64,000 nucleotides of DNA from Streptomyces sp. NRRL S-337 (lineage in GTDB: Bacteria > Actinomycetota > Actinomycetes > Streptomycetales > Streptomycetaceae). The notes under the pieces are model-generated. The model did not search any database. It saw only the letters and a list, made by a program, of their open reading frames with translations, and was not told where the DNA came from. Below are positions 33,547 through 41,260 of this stretch, piece by piece. The translations under genes and the position numbers were made by a program. Position 1 is the stretch's first letter, and the number at the start of each line of letters is the position of its first letter. The stretch is taken from assembly GCF_000720175.1 (NCBI RefSeq), contig NZ_JOIX01000015.1, forward strand, positions 1-64,000. Reading direction: 5' to 3'.

Positions 33547-34320
33547 ATGAACCACGCCAGGCCTGAGGGGGCGCGTATGAGGAGTGCACGGGAGCAGCAG
33601 TACGGCGAGGAGACGGGCGTCGGCGCGGCGGCGGCACCCGGCGCGGCGACCGGCGGGGAGATCACGGTCTCGGCCGATGGCCTGCCCGAGTGGCTGGAAC
33701 CGGTGGCCCGCGCGGCCGCCACGGTCGAGCCCCACCAGCTCAGCCGCTTCCTGCCGCCCGAGGACGGCGGCCGGCAGTCCGCGGTGCTGATCCTCTTCGG
33801 CCACGGTCCGCGTGGCCCCGAGCTGCTCCTGATGGAGCGGGCCGGCACCCTGCGCTCCCATGCGGGCCAGCCCTCCTTCCCAGGTGGCGCCCTCGACCCG
33901 GAGGACGGCGATCCGGAGGGCGCTGGTCCGGTGCGGGCGGCGCTGCGTGAGGCCCAGGAGGAGACCGGTCTGGACCCGTCCGGCGTGCAGGTCTTCGGCG
34001 TGCTGCCGCGGCTGTACATCCCCGTCAGCGGCTTCGTGGTGACCCCGGTCCTGGGCTGGTGGCGGCGGCCGAGCCCGGTCGGCCCGGTGGACGAGGCGGA
34101 GACCGCCCGGGTGTTCACGGTCCCCGTGGCCGATCTCACGGATCCCGACCATCGTGTGACAACGCGCCACCCCAGTGGTCACGTCGGTCCGGCCTTCCTC
34201 GTCGAGAACGCCCTGGTCTGGGGCTTTACGGCCGGGGTGATCGACCGGATCCTGTACTACGCGGGGTGGGAGATTCCGTGGGACCGTGACAAGCAGGTCC
34301 CGCTCGACTGGCGCTCGTGA
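33547..34320 (+). CDS. CoA-pyrophosphatase-type NUDIX hydrolase
   Basis: A 257-aa protein. The segment RSHAGQPSFPGGALDPEDGD followed by AALREAQEETGLD joins the UPF0035 signature (LxxHxGQxxFPGG) to the NUDIX box (REaxEEtG), as in CoA and NADH pyrophosphatases of the NudL type. Acting on CoA is family inference. ATG 33547 and ATG 33577 both have G-rich ribosome sites, so the N-terminal 10 residues are uncertain. It follows nth by 30 bp and is probably in one transcript with it and the protease gene after it. Confidence 0.88.
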   Translation: MNHARPEGARMRSAREQQYGEETGVGAAAAPGAATGGEITVSADGLPEWLEPVARAAATVEPHQLSRFLPPEDGGRQSAVLILFGHGPRGPELLLMERAGTLRSHAGQPSFPGGALDPEDGDPEGAGPVRAALREAQEETGLDPSGVQVFGVLPRLYIPVSGFVVTPVLGWWRRPSPVGPVDEAETARVFTVPVADLTDPDHRVTTRHPSGHVGPAFLVENALVWGFTAGVIDRILYYAGWEIPWDRDKQVPLDWRS

Positions 34321-34324
34321 GACG

Positions 34325-35533
34325 GTGTCCGGCGTGAACGTCCTGGACATTCTGCTGCTGGTCGCGGCCGTGTGGTTCGCGATCGTCGGCTACCGGCAAG
34401 GTTTTGTCGTCGGCATCCTGTCCGTGATCGGCTTCCTCGGAGGCGGCCTGATCGCGGTCTATGTGCTGCCCTTGATCTGGAACGAGGTCACCGGCGACGC
34501 CACGCCCGGTACCTTCGCGGCCATCGCGGCGGTCGCCATCGTGATCGTGTGCGCGTCCGTGGGCCAGGCGCTCACCACCCACCTGGGCAACAAACTCCGC
34601 CGCCACATCACCTGGTCACCGGCGAGGGCGCTGGACGCGACCGGCGGTGCGCTGGTCAACGTCGTCGCGATGCTGCTGGTGGCCTGGCTGATCGGCTCCG
34701 CGCTGGCCGGGACGTCCCTGCCCACGCTCGGCAAGGAGGTCCGCAACTCCAAGGTGCTGCTCGGGGTGTCCCGGGTGATGCCGCAGCAGGCCGGCACCTG
34801 GTTCGCGGACTTCTCGTCGGTGCTCGCGCAGAACGGCTTCCCGCAGGTCTTCACGCCGTTCTCCAACGAACCGATCCACAACGTGCCGGCGCCCGACCCC
34901 CAGCTGGCCACCAGCCCGGTGGCCGCGCACGCCAGGCGCAGCATCGTCAAGGTCGTCGGCACCGCCCCGAGCTGCGGAAAGGTCCTCGAAGGCAGCGGTT
35001 TCGTGTTCGGCCGGCACCGGGTGATGACCAACGCCCACGTGGTCGGCGGGGTGAGCGAGCCGACCGTCCAGGTGGGCGGCGAGGGCCGGACGTACGACGC
35101 CAAGGTCGTGCTCTACGACTGGCGGCGCGACATCGCCGTCCTGGACGTGCCCTCCCTGGACGCCCCGGCGCTGCACTTCGCCAAGACGGACGCGAGCAGC
35201 GGCAGGAGCGCCATCGTGGCCGGTTTCCCGGAGAACGGCGGCTACGACGTCCGCGCGGCCCGCATCCGCAGCCGCATCCAGGCGACCGGCCCGGACATCT
35301 ACCACCGCGGCACGGTCGGCCGCGACGTCTACTCGCTCTACGCCACGGTCCGGCAGGGCAACTCAGGCGGCCCGCTGCTCACCCCGAACGGCGAGGTCTA
35401 CGGCGTCGTCTTCGCGAAGTCGCTGGACGACTCGCGCACCGGCTACGCACTGACCGCCGACGAGGTCCACCAGGACGCTCTCAAGGGGCGTACGGCCGAG
35501 CGGCAGGTCGACAGCCAGGGCTGCGCGATCTGA
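34325..35533 (+). CDS. MarP-like membrane serine protease (CvpA domain + trypsin-like)
   Basis: A 402-aa protein. The first 160 residues hold four membrane segments of the CvpA type (LDILLLVAAVWFAIVGYRQG onward). The extracytoplasmic trypsin-like domain follows with the catalytic triad: His in TNAHVVGG, Asp in DWRRDIAVLD, Ser in RQGNSGGPLL. This is the architecture of mycobacterial MarP, needed for acid and oxidative stress tolerance through periplasmic wall-enzyme cleavage; the same role here is inference. The start is one of two GTG codons at 34325 and 34334. Confidence 0.9.
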   Translation: MSGVNVLDILLLVAAVWFAIVGYRQGFVVGILSVIGFLGGGLIAVYVLPLIWNEVTGDATPGTFAAIAAVAIVIVCASVGQALTTHLGNKLRRHITWSPARALDATGGALVNVVAMLLVAWLIGSALAGTSLPTLGKEVRNSKVLLGVSRVMPQQAGTWFADFSSVLAQNGFPQVFTPFSNEPIHNVPAPDPQLATSPVAAHARRSIVKVVGTAPSCGKVLEGSGFVFGRHRVMTNAHVVGGVSEPTVQVGGEGRTYDAKVVLYDWRRDIAVLDVPSLDAPALHFAKTDASSGRSAIVAGFPENGGYDVRAARIRSRIQATGPDIYHRGTVGRDVYSLYATVRQGNSGGPLLTPNGEVYGVVFAKSLDDSRTGYALTADEVHQDALKGRTAERQVDSQGCAI

Positions 35534-35534
35534 G

Positions 35535-35590
35535 GCGGCCAGGGCGCCCTCAGAGGGCCTGAGCGGCCAGGGGCGCCCTCGCAGGGCCTC
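35535..35590. repeat. 28-bp imperfect tandem duplication
   Basis: GCGGCCAGGGCGCCCTCAGA-type units at 35535-35562 and 35563-35590, immediately after the protease stop. Each unit carries a GGGCGCCC palindrome and may help end transcription. Confidence 0.75.
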
Positions 35591-35694
35591 GGCGGTGCGC
35601 AACGGCACCGGCAGGGCGTACACACCGCGAGGAGCCTCAGGCGCGGCGACGGGCCACCCTGCATCGTTCGGACGCCGCCGGCGCGGCGGTGCGG

Positions 35695-35892
35695 TCAGGT
35701 GCGGGGATGGCGCAGGCGCGCGCTCATCCAGCGCGCCCGGCGGCGCAGGATGCGCGGAATGCCCATCGGATGCGCCGGGTCGGGGGACGCGCCGGACCTG
35801 AGGTCCGGAGTGCCCCTGTCCTGAGTGCCCACGGCAGCGGCACTGCTGCGGCGGTTGCGTGCCACGTCACGGTAGTCGTGCGTCCAGCCCAT
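35695..35892 (-). CDS. Small basic protein, unknown function
   Basis: A 65-aa arginine-rich protein, beginning MGWTHDYRDVARNRR and ending RRRARWMSARLRHPRT. ATG at 35890-35892 follows GAGGGT directly. I remember similar short proteins starting MGWTHDY in Streptomyces but no function. It stands between the protease and the hydrolase gene; the rest of 35534-36036 seems empty. Confidence 0.55.
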   Translation of the reverse strand: MGWTHDYRDVARNRRSSAAAVGTQDRGTPDLRSGASPDPAHPMGIPRILRRRARWMSARLRHPRT

Positions 35893-36036
35893 ACCCTCGA
35901 CTCTGCCCGTGGCCCAAGGTCCGTAACCGCCTCGGGGACGGCCAATTGGCCTATGCGCCGGGCAAGTCGCCGTTCGCCATACGCGCGTTCGAGCGCCGGG
36001 TGTACGCGCCCCGCCGAGCGGTACGCGCCCGCCCCG

Positions 36037-36975
36037 TCAGCGGTCCGGTTCCAGGTCCTTCAGCCAGTTGATCAGCTCGGTGGAGAACGCCACCGGGTCC
36101 TCCTCGTGCGGGAAGTGCCCGAGTCCGTCGAACAGCCGCCAGCGGTAGGGGGCTTCGACGTACTCCCCGGAACCGGCCGCGCTGCGGGTGCGCATCACCG
36201 GGTCCAGCGACCCGTGCAGATGCAGGGTCGGGACCCGGACCGGGAGCTTCATCCGGCGGTTGAACTGGATGCCGTCGGGGCGCGCCAACGACCGCACCAT
36301 CCAGCGGTACGGCTCGATCGAGCAGTGCGCGGTGGACGGGATGCTCATCGCCCGCCGGTAGACCTCGACCGCCTCGTCGTCCGGCAGTTGGGGGCCGGAC
36401 CAGTCCCGGATCATCCGGCCGACCAGCGCCGCGTCGTCCGCGGTCAGCCGCCGCTCCGGCAGCCAGGGCCGCTGGAAGCTCCAGATGTGCGAACTCCGGG
36501 CGCTCTGCCGGACGTCGGCGAGCATCGCCGCCCGCCAGCGCCGCGGGTGCGGCATCGAGGCCACCGCGAGCCGGCGCACCAGCTTGGGCCGCATCACCGC
36601 CGCGGTCCAGGCGAGATAGCCGCCGAGGTCGTGCCCGACGAGCGCGGCGTCCGGTTCGCCCAGGGACCGTATGACGCCGGTGACGTCCAGCGCGAGGTTC
36701 GCCGGGTCGTAACCGCGCGGGGTGCGGTCGCTGCCGCCGACGCCGCGCAGGTCCATCGCGACCGCGCGGAAGCCCGCGTCGGCGAGCGCCGGGAGCTGAT
36801 GCCGCCAGGTCCACCAGAACTGCGGGAAGCCGTGCAGCAGGAGCACCAGCGGGCCGTCGCCCATCTCGGCGATGTGGAAGCGCGCACCGTTCGCCGCGAC
36901 GTCGCGGTGCGACACCTCTCGGTCGCCGGGGACGTCCAGGCGGACGACCGAGGCGGTGCTGTCAGGGGCTGTCAT
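36037..36975 (-). CDS. Alpha/beta hydrolase, epoxide-hydrolase-like
   Basis: A 312-aa soluble hydrolase. HGFPQFWWTWRHQ carries the oxyanion motif and VGHDLGGYLAW the nucleophile elbow, where an Asp replaces the usual Ser, as in epoxide hydrolases and haloalkane dehalogenases. The catalytic His is in GLGHFPHEEDP. The ATG overlaps the stop of the upstream holin-family gene by 4 bp (ATGA). The substrate is unknown. Confidence 0.9.
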   Translation of the reverse strand: MTAPDSTASVVRLDVPGDREVSHRDVAANGARFHIAEMGDGPLVLLLHGFPQFWWTWRHQLPALADAGFRAVAMDLRGVGGSDRTPRGYDPANLALDVTGVIRSLGEPDAALVGHDLGGYLAWTAAVMRPKLVRRLAVASMPHPRRWRAAMLADVRQSARSSHIWSFQRPWLPERRLTADDAALVGRMIRDWSGPQLPDDEAVEVYRRAMSIPSTAHCSIEPYRWMVRSLARPDGIQFNRRMKLPVRVPTLHLHGSLDPVMRTRSAAGSGEYVEAPYRWRLFDGLGHFPHEEDPVAFSTELINWLKDLEPDR

Positions 36976-37430
36976 ACCGACGAGCGTGTCACAGACTCCA
37001 GGACCGGATGGTCCTTGGTCTCCACGCGCGGGTGCGGCTTGGCGTTCTGCAGCACGGCCGCGGTCTCCCGGGCGGAGTTGATCGACTTCTCCGGCTTCTT
37101 GATCTTCTTGATCTTGGCCATGGCGATGAGGGCCAGCAGACCGGCGAGGACCAGGAAGGCGCCGCCCACGATCAGGAAGGACCAGGCGAGCCCCAGGCCG
37201 AGGTTGTGGATGCCGTACGCCGCCGCGAAGCTGAGCACCGGCAGCGCGAACAGCGCCAGCGAACCCGCCACCATGAACGCGGCGCTGCCGATGCCGGCCC
37301 GCTTGGCGTCCTGCCGCAGCTCCGCCTTGGCCAGCGCGATCTCGTCGTGCACCAGTGCGGACATCTCGGCGGTGGCCGTGGCCACCAGCTGTCCGAGGCT
37401 GCGGTCCGCGCTCGTGTCGGCTGCGCTCAT
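36972..37430 (-). CDS. Phage-holin-3 superfamily membrane protein
   Basis: A 152-aa protein with a helical N-terminus (LVATATAEMSALVHDEIALA), two membrane helices (about residues 50-75 and 80-105) and a basic tail beginning KIKKIKKPEK. It matches the actinobacterial 'phage holin family' (DUF/Phage_holin_3_6), housekeeping proteins not tied to phages. ATG at 37428-37430 has GGGAGA before it. It is coupled to the hydrolase gene. Confidence 0.82.
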   Translation of the reverse strand: MSAADTSADRSLGQLVATATAEMSALVHDEIALAKAELRQDAKRAGIGSAAFMVAGSLALFALPVLSFAAAYGIHNLGLGLAWSFLIVGGAFLVLAGLLALIAMAKIKKIKKPEKSINSARETAAVLQNAKPHPRVETKDHPVLESVTRSSV

Positions 37431-37474
37431 CGCCGTCTCCCTCATCTCGTCAACCGGATGCAAAGCCTCTCAGA

Positions 37475-38872
37475 TCATGCCGGACCATCGTCTCCGGCGT
37501 GCGTGCCGGAGGCCACTTCGGCAAGCCGCCGGTGTTCGGCGGCCTTTGCCTCGTGGATCGCGGCCATCCGAAGGTGGTATTCCGGTTTGTCGAGTTCGTA
37601 GACGTCGGGGATGCCGTCCTGGTCCTCGTCCCGCTCCTCGTCCTCCGTCAGCTTCTTGTACTTGGCGTTGCGGATCTTGAGCAGGATGCCGGCGAAGACG
37701 GCCGCGAGCAGCGAGCCGACCAGCACCGATGCCTTGATCTCGGCGGTCAGCGCGGCATTGCCGGCGAAGGCGAGCTCGCCGATCAGCAGGGAGACGGTGA
37801 AGCCGATGCCGGCCAGGGAGGCGAGCGCGAAGACGTCCGGCCACTTGAGGTCGGGGTTCAGCTCGGCCCGGGTGAAGCGGGCGGCGACCCATGTGCCGCC
37901 GAAGATGCCCAGCGCCTTGCCCACTATCAGGCCGAGGACGACACCGAGCGTCTCCGGGCGGGTGAAGACCTCGTGGAGGGCGCCGCCGGAGAGCGGCACC
38001 CCCGCGGAGAACAGGGCGAACAGCGGCACCGCCAGACCGGCCGACAGCGGGCGGACCAGGTGCTCGATGCGCTCGCCGGGGGACCGGGTCTCGCCGTCGC
38101 GGCGGTGGCAGCGCAGCATCAGGCCCATGGCGACGCCCGCGATGGTGGCGTGCACCCCGCTGTTCTCCATCAGCGCCCAGATGGCCACGCCGAGGGGCAC
38201 GTAGACGTACCAGCCGCGGACACCTTTGCGCAGCAGCAGGTAGAAGACCGCCAGGCCGACGGCGGCGAAGCCGAGCGCCAGGAAATTGATCGTCGAGGTG
38301 AAGAAGACCGCGATGATCAGGATCGCGAAGAGGTCGTCGACGACGGCGAGGGTGAGCAGGAAGGCGCGCAGCGCGGCGGGCAGCGCGGTGCCGATCACGG
38401 CGAGGACGGCGAGCGCGAAGGCGATGTCGGTGGCGGTGGGGACGGCCCAGCCCCTCAGGGACCCGGCGTCGAGGCCGTTGACGGTGACGTAGACGAGCGC
38501 GGGCGTCACCATGCCGCAGAGGGCGGCGATGACCGGGAGCGCGGCGGCCTTGGGGTCGCGCAGTTCGCCGGCGACCAGTTCGCGCTTGAGCTCGATGCCG
38601 GCGACGAAGAAGAAGACGGCCAGCAGGCCGTTGGCGGACCAGTGCTGGACGGAGAGGTCGAGCCCGAGGGAGGCCGGGCCGAGGTGGAAGCCGCGGACCG
38701 CCTCGTAGCTTGCGCCGAGGGTGTTCGCCCAGATCAGTGCGGCCACGGCGGCGGCGAGGAGGAGGATCCCGCCGACGGTCTCGGCGCGCAGCGCTTCGGC
38801 GACGAAATTCCGCTCGGGCAGGGACATCCGCCCGAGGAATATGGATCGGCGGTTGCTCGTGGGCGCGCTCAC
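37475..38872 (-). CDS. nhaA: Na+/H+ antiporter NhaA
   Basis: A 465-aa antiporter of about 12 helices. Signature features are FFFVAGIELKRELVAGEL, the unwound-helix region VPTATDIAFALAVL, and the ion-binding Asp pair in LAVVDDLFAI. The C-terminal 60 residues form a charged cytoplasmic tail (TEDEERDEDQDGIPDVYEL). It expels Na+ at alkaline pH. GTG start at 38872 with GGAGGT seven bases upstream. Confidence 0.95.
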   Translation of the reverse strand: MSAPTSNRRSIFLGRMSLPERNFVAEALRAETVGGILLLAAAVAALIWANTLGASYEAVRGFHLGPASLGLDLSVQHWSANGLLAVFFFVAGIELKRELVAGELRDPKAAALPVIAALCGMVTPALVYVTVNGLDAGSLRGWAVPTATDIAFALAVLAVIGTALPAALRAFLLTLAVVDDLFAILIIAVFFTSTINFLALGFAAVGLAVFYLLLRKGVRGWYVYVPLGVAIWALMENSGVHATIAGVAMGLMLRCHRRDGETRSPGERIEHLVRPLSAGLAVPLFALFSAGVPLSGGALHEVFTRPETLGVVLGLIVGKALGIFGGTWVAARFTRAELNPDLKWPDVFALASLAGIGFTVSLLIGELAFAGNAALTAEIKASVLVGSLLAAVFAGILLKIRNAKYKKLTEDEERDEDQDGIPDVYELDKPEYHLRMAAIHEAKAAEHRRLAEVASGTHAGDDGPA

Positions 38873-39094
38873 GCGGTGACCTCCGGCCTTCGGCAGCTGT
38901 GTACGGCTGTGTCAGTTGCCGACCAGACTTCCCGGCGCACCCAGAGTTTCTTAGCGCGTCATTGACGCGGTTCCCACTGTACCGGGCAGGTGCGAGGGAG
39001 TACTCGGTGGCCTCACTTTACGGGCAATTCGGGCGGGCGGCTGTCGGGAGTGGTGCCGATGTACCGGGGACACGTGGGGCGTGCGGTACGCGCG

Positions 39095-39130
39095 AGGGGG
39101 CACCGGACCGCTGCAGGCCCGGTGCCCCCT
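39095..39130 (-). terminator. acsA terminator
   Basis: AGGGGGCACCGG (39095-39106) pairs with CCGGTGCCCCCT (39119-39130), a 12-bp stem with a 12-base loop 16 bp after the acsA stop. Confidence 0.8.
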
Positions 39131-39146
39131 CCGCCGTCGGTCCGGC

Positions 39147-41111
39147 TCAGTCCTCGGAGGCCGCGCTCGGCAGCTTCGCCTGGATCAGGTCCATGACCGA
39201 GGAGTCGGTGAGCGTCGAGACGTCCCCGAGGTCGCGGTTCTCGGCGACGTCACGCAGCAGCCGCCGCATGATCTTGCCGGAGCGGGTCTTGGGCAGCTCC
39301 GCCACCGGCAGGATCCGCTTGGGCTTGGCGATCGGGCCGAGCTGCTGGGCGACATGGGCGCGCAGCTCCTCGACCAGTCCCTCGTCCTCCGCCGCGCTGC
39401 CGCGCAGGATGACGAAGGCGCAGATGGCCTGGGTGGTCTGCGGGTCGGTGGCGCCGACGACCGCGGCCTCGGCCACCTTCGGGTGCGAGACCAGCGCGGA
39501 CTCGACCTCGGTGGTGGAGATGTTGTGCCCGGACACCAGCATCACGTCGTCGACCCGGCCGAGCAGCCAGATGTCGCCGTCGTCGTCCTTCTTCGCGCCG
39601 TCGCCGGCGAAGTACTTGCCCTCGAAGCGGGACCAGTACGTGTCGAGGTAGCGCTGGTCGTCGCCCCAGATCGTGCGCAGCATCGACGGCCACGGCTCGG
39701 TCAGGACGAGGTAGCCGCCGGCGCCGTCGGGCACCTCGTTGGCGTCGTCGTCCACGACCGTCGCCGAGATGCCGGGCAGCGGCACCTGCGCGGAGCCGGG
39801 CTTGGTCGCCGTGACGCCCGGCAGCGGGCTGATCATCACGGCTCCGGTCTCGGTCTGCCACCAGGTGTCCACGATCGGTACCGAGTCCGCGCCGATGTGC
39901 TTGCGGTACCACATCCACGCCTCGGGGTTGATCGGCTCGCCCACCGAGCCCAGGACCCGCAGCGACGACAGGTCGAACTTCGCCGGGATGTCGTCGCCCC
40001 ACTTCATGCAGGCCCGGATCGCGGTCGGCGCGGTGTAGAGGATCGTCACGCCGTACTTCTGGACGATCTCCCACCAGCGGCCCTGGTGCGGGGAGTCCGG
40101 GGTGCCCTCGTAGAGCACTTCGGTCGCGCCGTTGGAGAGCGGGCCGTAGACGATGTACGAGTGGCCCGTCACCCAGCCGACGTCGGCGGTGCACCAGTAG
40201 ACGTCCGACTCCGGCTTGAGGTCGAAGACGGCGTGGTGGGTGTACGACACCTGGGTGAGGTAGCCGCCGGTGGTGTGCAGGATGCCCTTGGGCTTACCCG
40301 TCGTCCCGGAGGTGTAGAGGATGAACAGCGGGTGCTCGGCGTCGAACGCCTCGGGGGTGTGCCGGTCGCTCTGCCGGTCGACGATCTCGTGCCACCACAC
40401 GTCGCGGCCCTCGTGCCAGGCGATGTCCTCCTGGCCCGTACGGCGCACCACGAGCACACTGCGGACGTTCTCCGTGCCGGGCCTGGTCAGGGCCTCGTCG
40501 ACGGCCGGCTTGAGGGCGGACGGCTTGCCGCGGCGGTAGCCGCCGTCGGCGGTGATCACGACGCGGGCGTCGGCGTCGTTGATCCGGGTCGCCAGCGCGT
40601 CCGCGGAGAAGCCGCCGAAGACCACCGAATGCGGCGCGCCCAGTCGGGCGCAGGCCAGCATGGCGACGACCGTCTCCGGGATCATCGGCATGTAGATGGC
40701 GACCCGGTCGCCGGCTCGGACGCCCAGCTCGGTGAGGGCGTGGGCGGCCTTGGAGACCTCGCGCTGCAGCTCGGCGTAGGTCAGGGAGCGGCTGTCGCCC
40801 GGCTCGCCCTCGAAGTGGACGGCGACCCGGTCGCCCAGGCCGTTCTCCACATGGCGGTCGACGCAGTTGTAGGCGACGTTCAGCTTGCCGTCGGCGAACC
40901 ACTTCGCGAAGGGCGGGTTGGACCAGTCGAGGGTCTGGGTGGGCTCGGTCTCCCAGGACAGGCGCCGGGCCTGCTCGGCCCAGAAGCCCAGCCGGTCCGC
41001 CGCGCCCTGTTCGTACGCAGCAGCCGTGACGTTGGCGTGCGCGGCCAGCTCGGCGGGTGGTGCGAACCGCCGTTCCTCTTTGAGCAGGTTGGCCAGGCTT
41101 TCGTTGCTCAC
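39147..41111 (-). CDS. acsA: Acetyl-CoA synthetase
   Basis: A 654-aa AMP-forming enzyme that activates acetate to acetyl-CoA. The adenylation signature is TSGTTGKPKGI; the acetate-pocket residues lie in CTADVGWVTGHSY and VDTWWQTETG; the domain-hinge motif is GRVDDVMLVSGH. The C-terminal lysine that is acetylated in this family is in PKTRSGKIMRR. GTG start at 41109-41111 is chosen for the site GGGAGAA and the usual length near 651 aa; a TTG four codons upstream also exists. A DasR-type (dre) site lies about 90 bp upstream. Confidence 0.96.
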   Translation of the reverse strand: MSNESLANLLKEERRFAPPAELAAHANVTAAAYEQGAADRLGFWAEQARRLSWETEPTQTLDWSNPPFAKWFADGKLNVAYNCVDRHVENGLGDRVAVHFEGEPGDSRSLTYAELQREVSKAAHALTELGVRAGDRVAIYMPMIPETVVAMLACARLGAPHSVVFGGFSADALATRINDADARVVITADGGYRRGKPSALKPAVDEALTRPGTENVRSVLVVRRTGQEDIAWHEGRDVWWHEIVDRQSDRHTPEAFDAEHPLFILYTSGTTGKPKGILHTTGGYLTQVSYTHHAVFDLKPESDVYWCTADVGWVTGHSYIVYGPLSNGATEVLYEGTPDSPHQGRWWEIVQKYGVTILYTAPTAIRACMKWGDDIPAKFDLSSLRVLGSVGEPINPEAWMWYRKHIGADSVPIVDTWWQTETGAVMISPLPGVTATKPGSAQVPLPGISATVVDDDANEVPDGAGGYLVLTEPWPSMLRTIWGDDQRYLDTYWSRFEGKYFAGDGAKKDDDGDIWLLGRVDDVMLVSGHNISTTEVESALVSHPKVAEAAVVGATDPQTTQAICAFVILRGSAAEDEGLVEELRAHVAQQLGPIAKPKRILPVAELPKTRSGKIMRRLLRDVAENRDLGDVSTLTDSSVMDLIQAKLPSAASED

Positions 41112-41201
41112 GACTTCTCCCAATCACAGGGGTGTCCGATGTGTCCCAGGCCATAGCTCATCAGCCCGCACGGGGCCCTGACAAGGGCTGTGGACAAAAA
41201 A

Positions 41202-41213
41202 TGGTCCAGACCT
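41202..41213. promoter_or_regulatory. dre-like site (DasR type) upstream of acsA
   Basis: TGGTCCAGACCT matches the core dre consensus TGGTCTAGACCA at 10 of 12 positions and lies 90 bp before the acsA start. DasR, a GntR-family sensor of amino-sugar phosphates, is reported (from memory) to repress acsA in Saccharopolyspora. Confidence 0.5.
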
Positions 41214-41260
41214 GTTGACGGGCAGTCGGTTCCGTGCTGACCGGCAGCCTTCGGCGCAGG

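Noticed and set aside
36972..37430. Prophage, suggested by the holin-family protein
   Set aside because: No other phage gene is present; this holin superfamily is a common chromosomal membrane family in actinobacteria.
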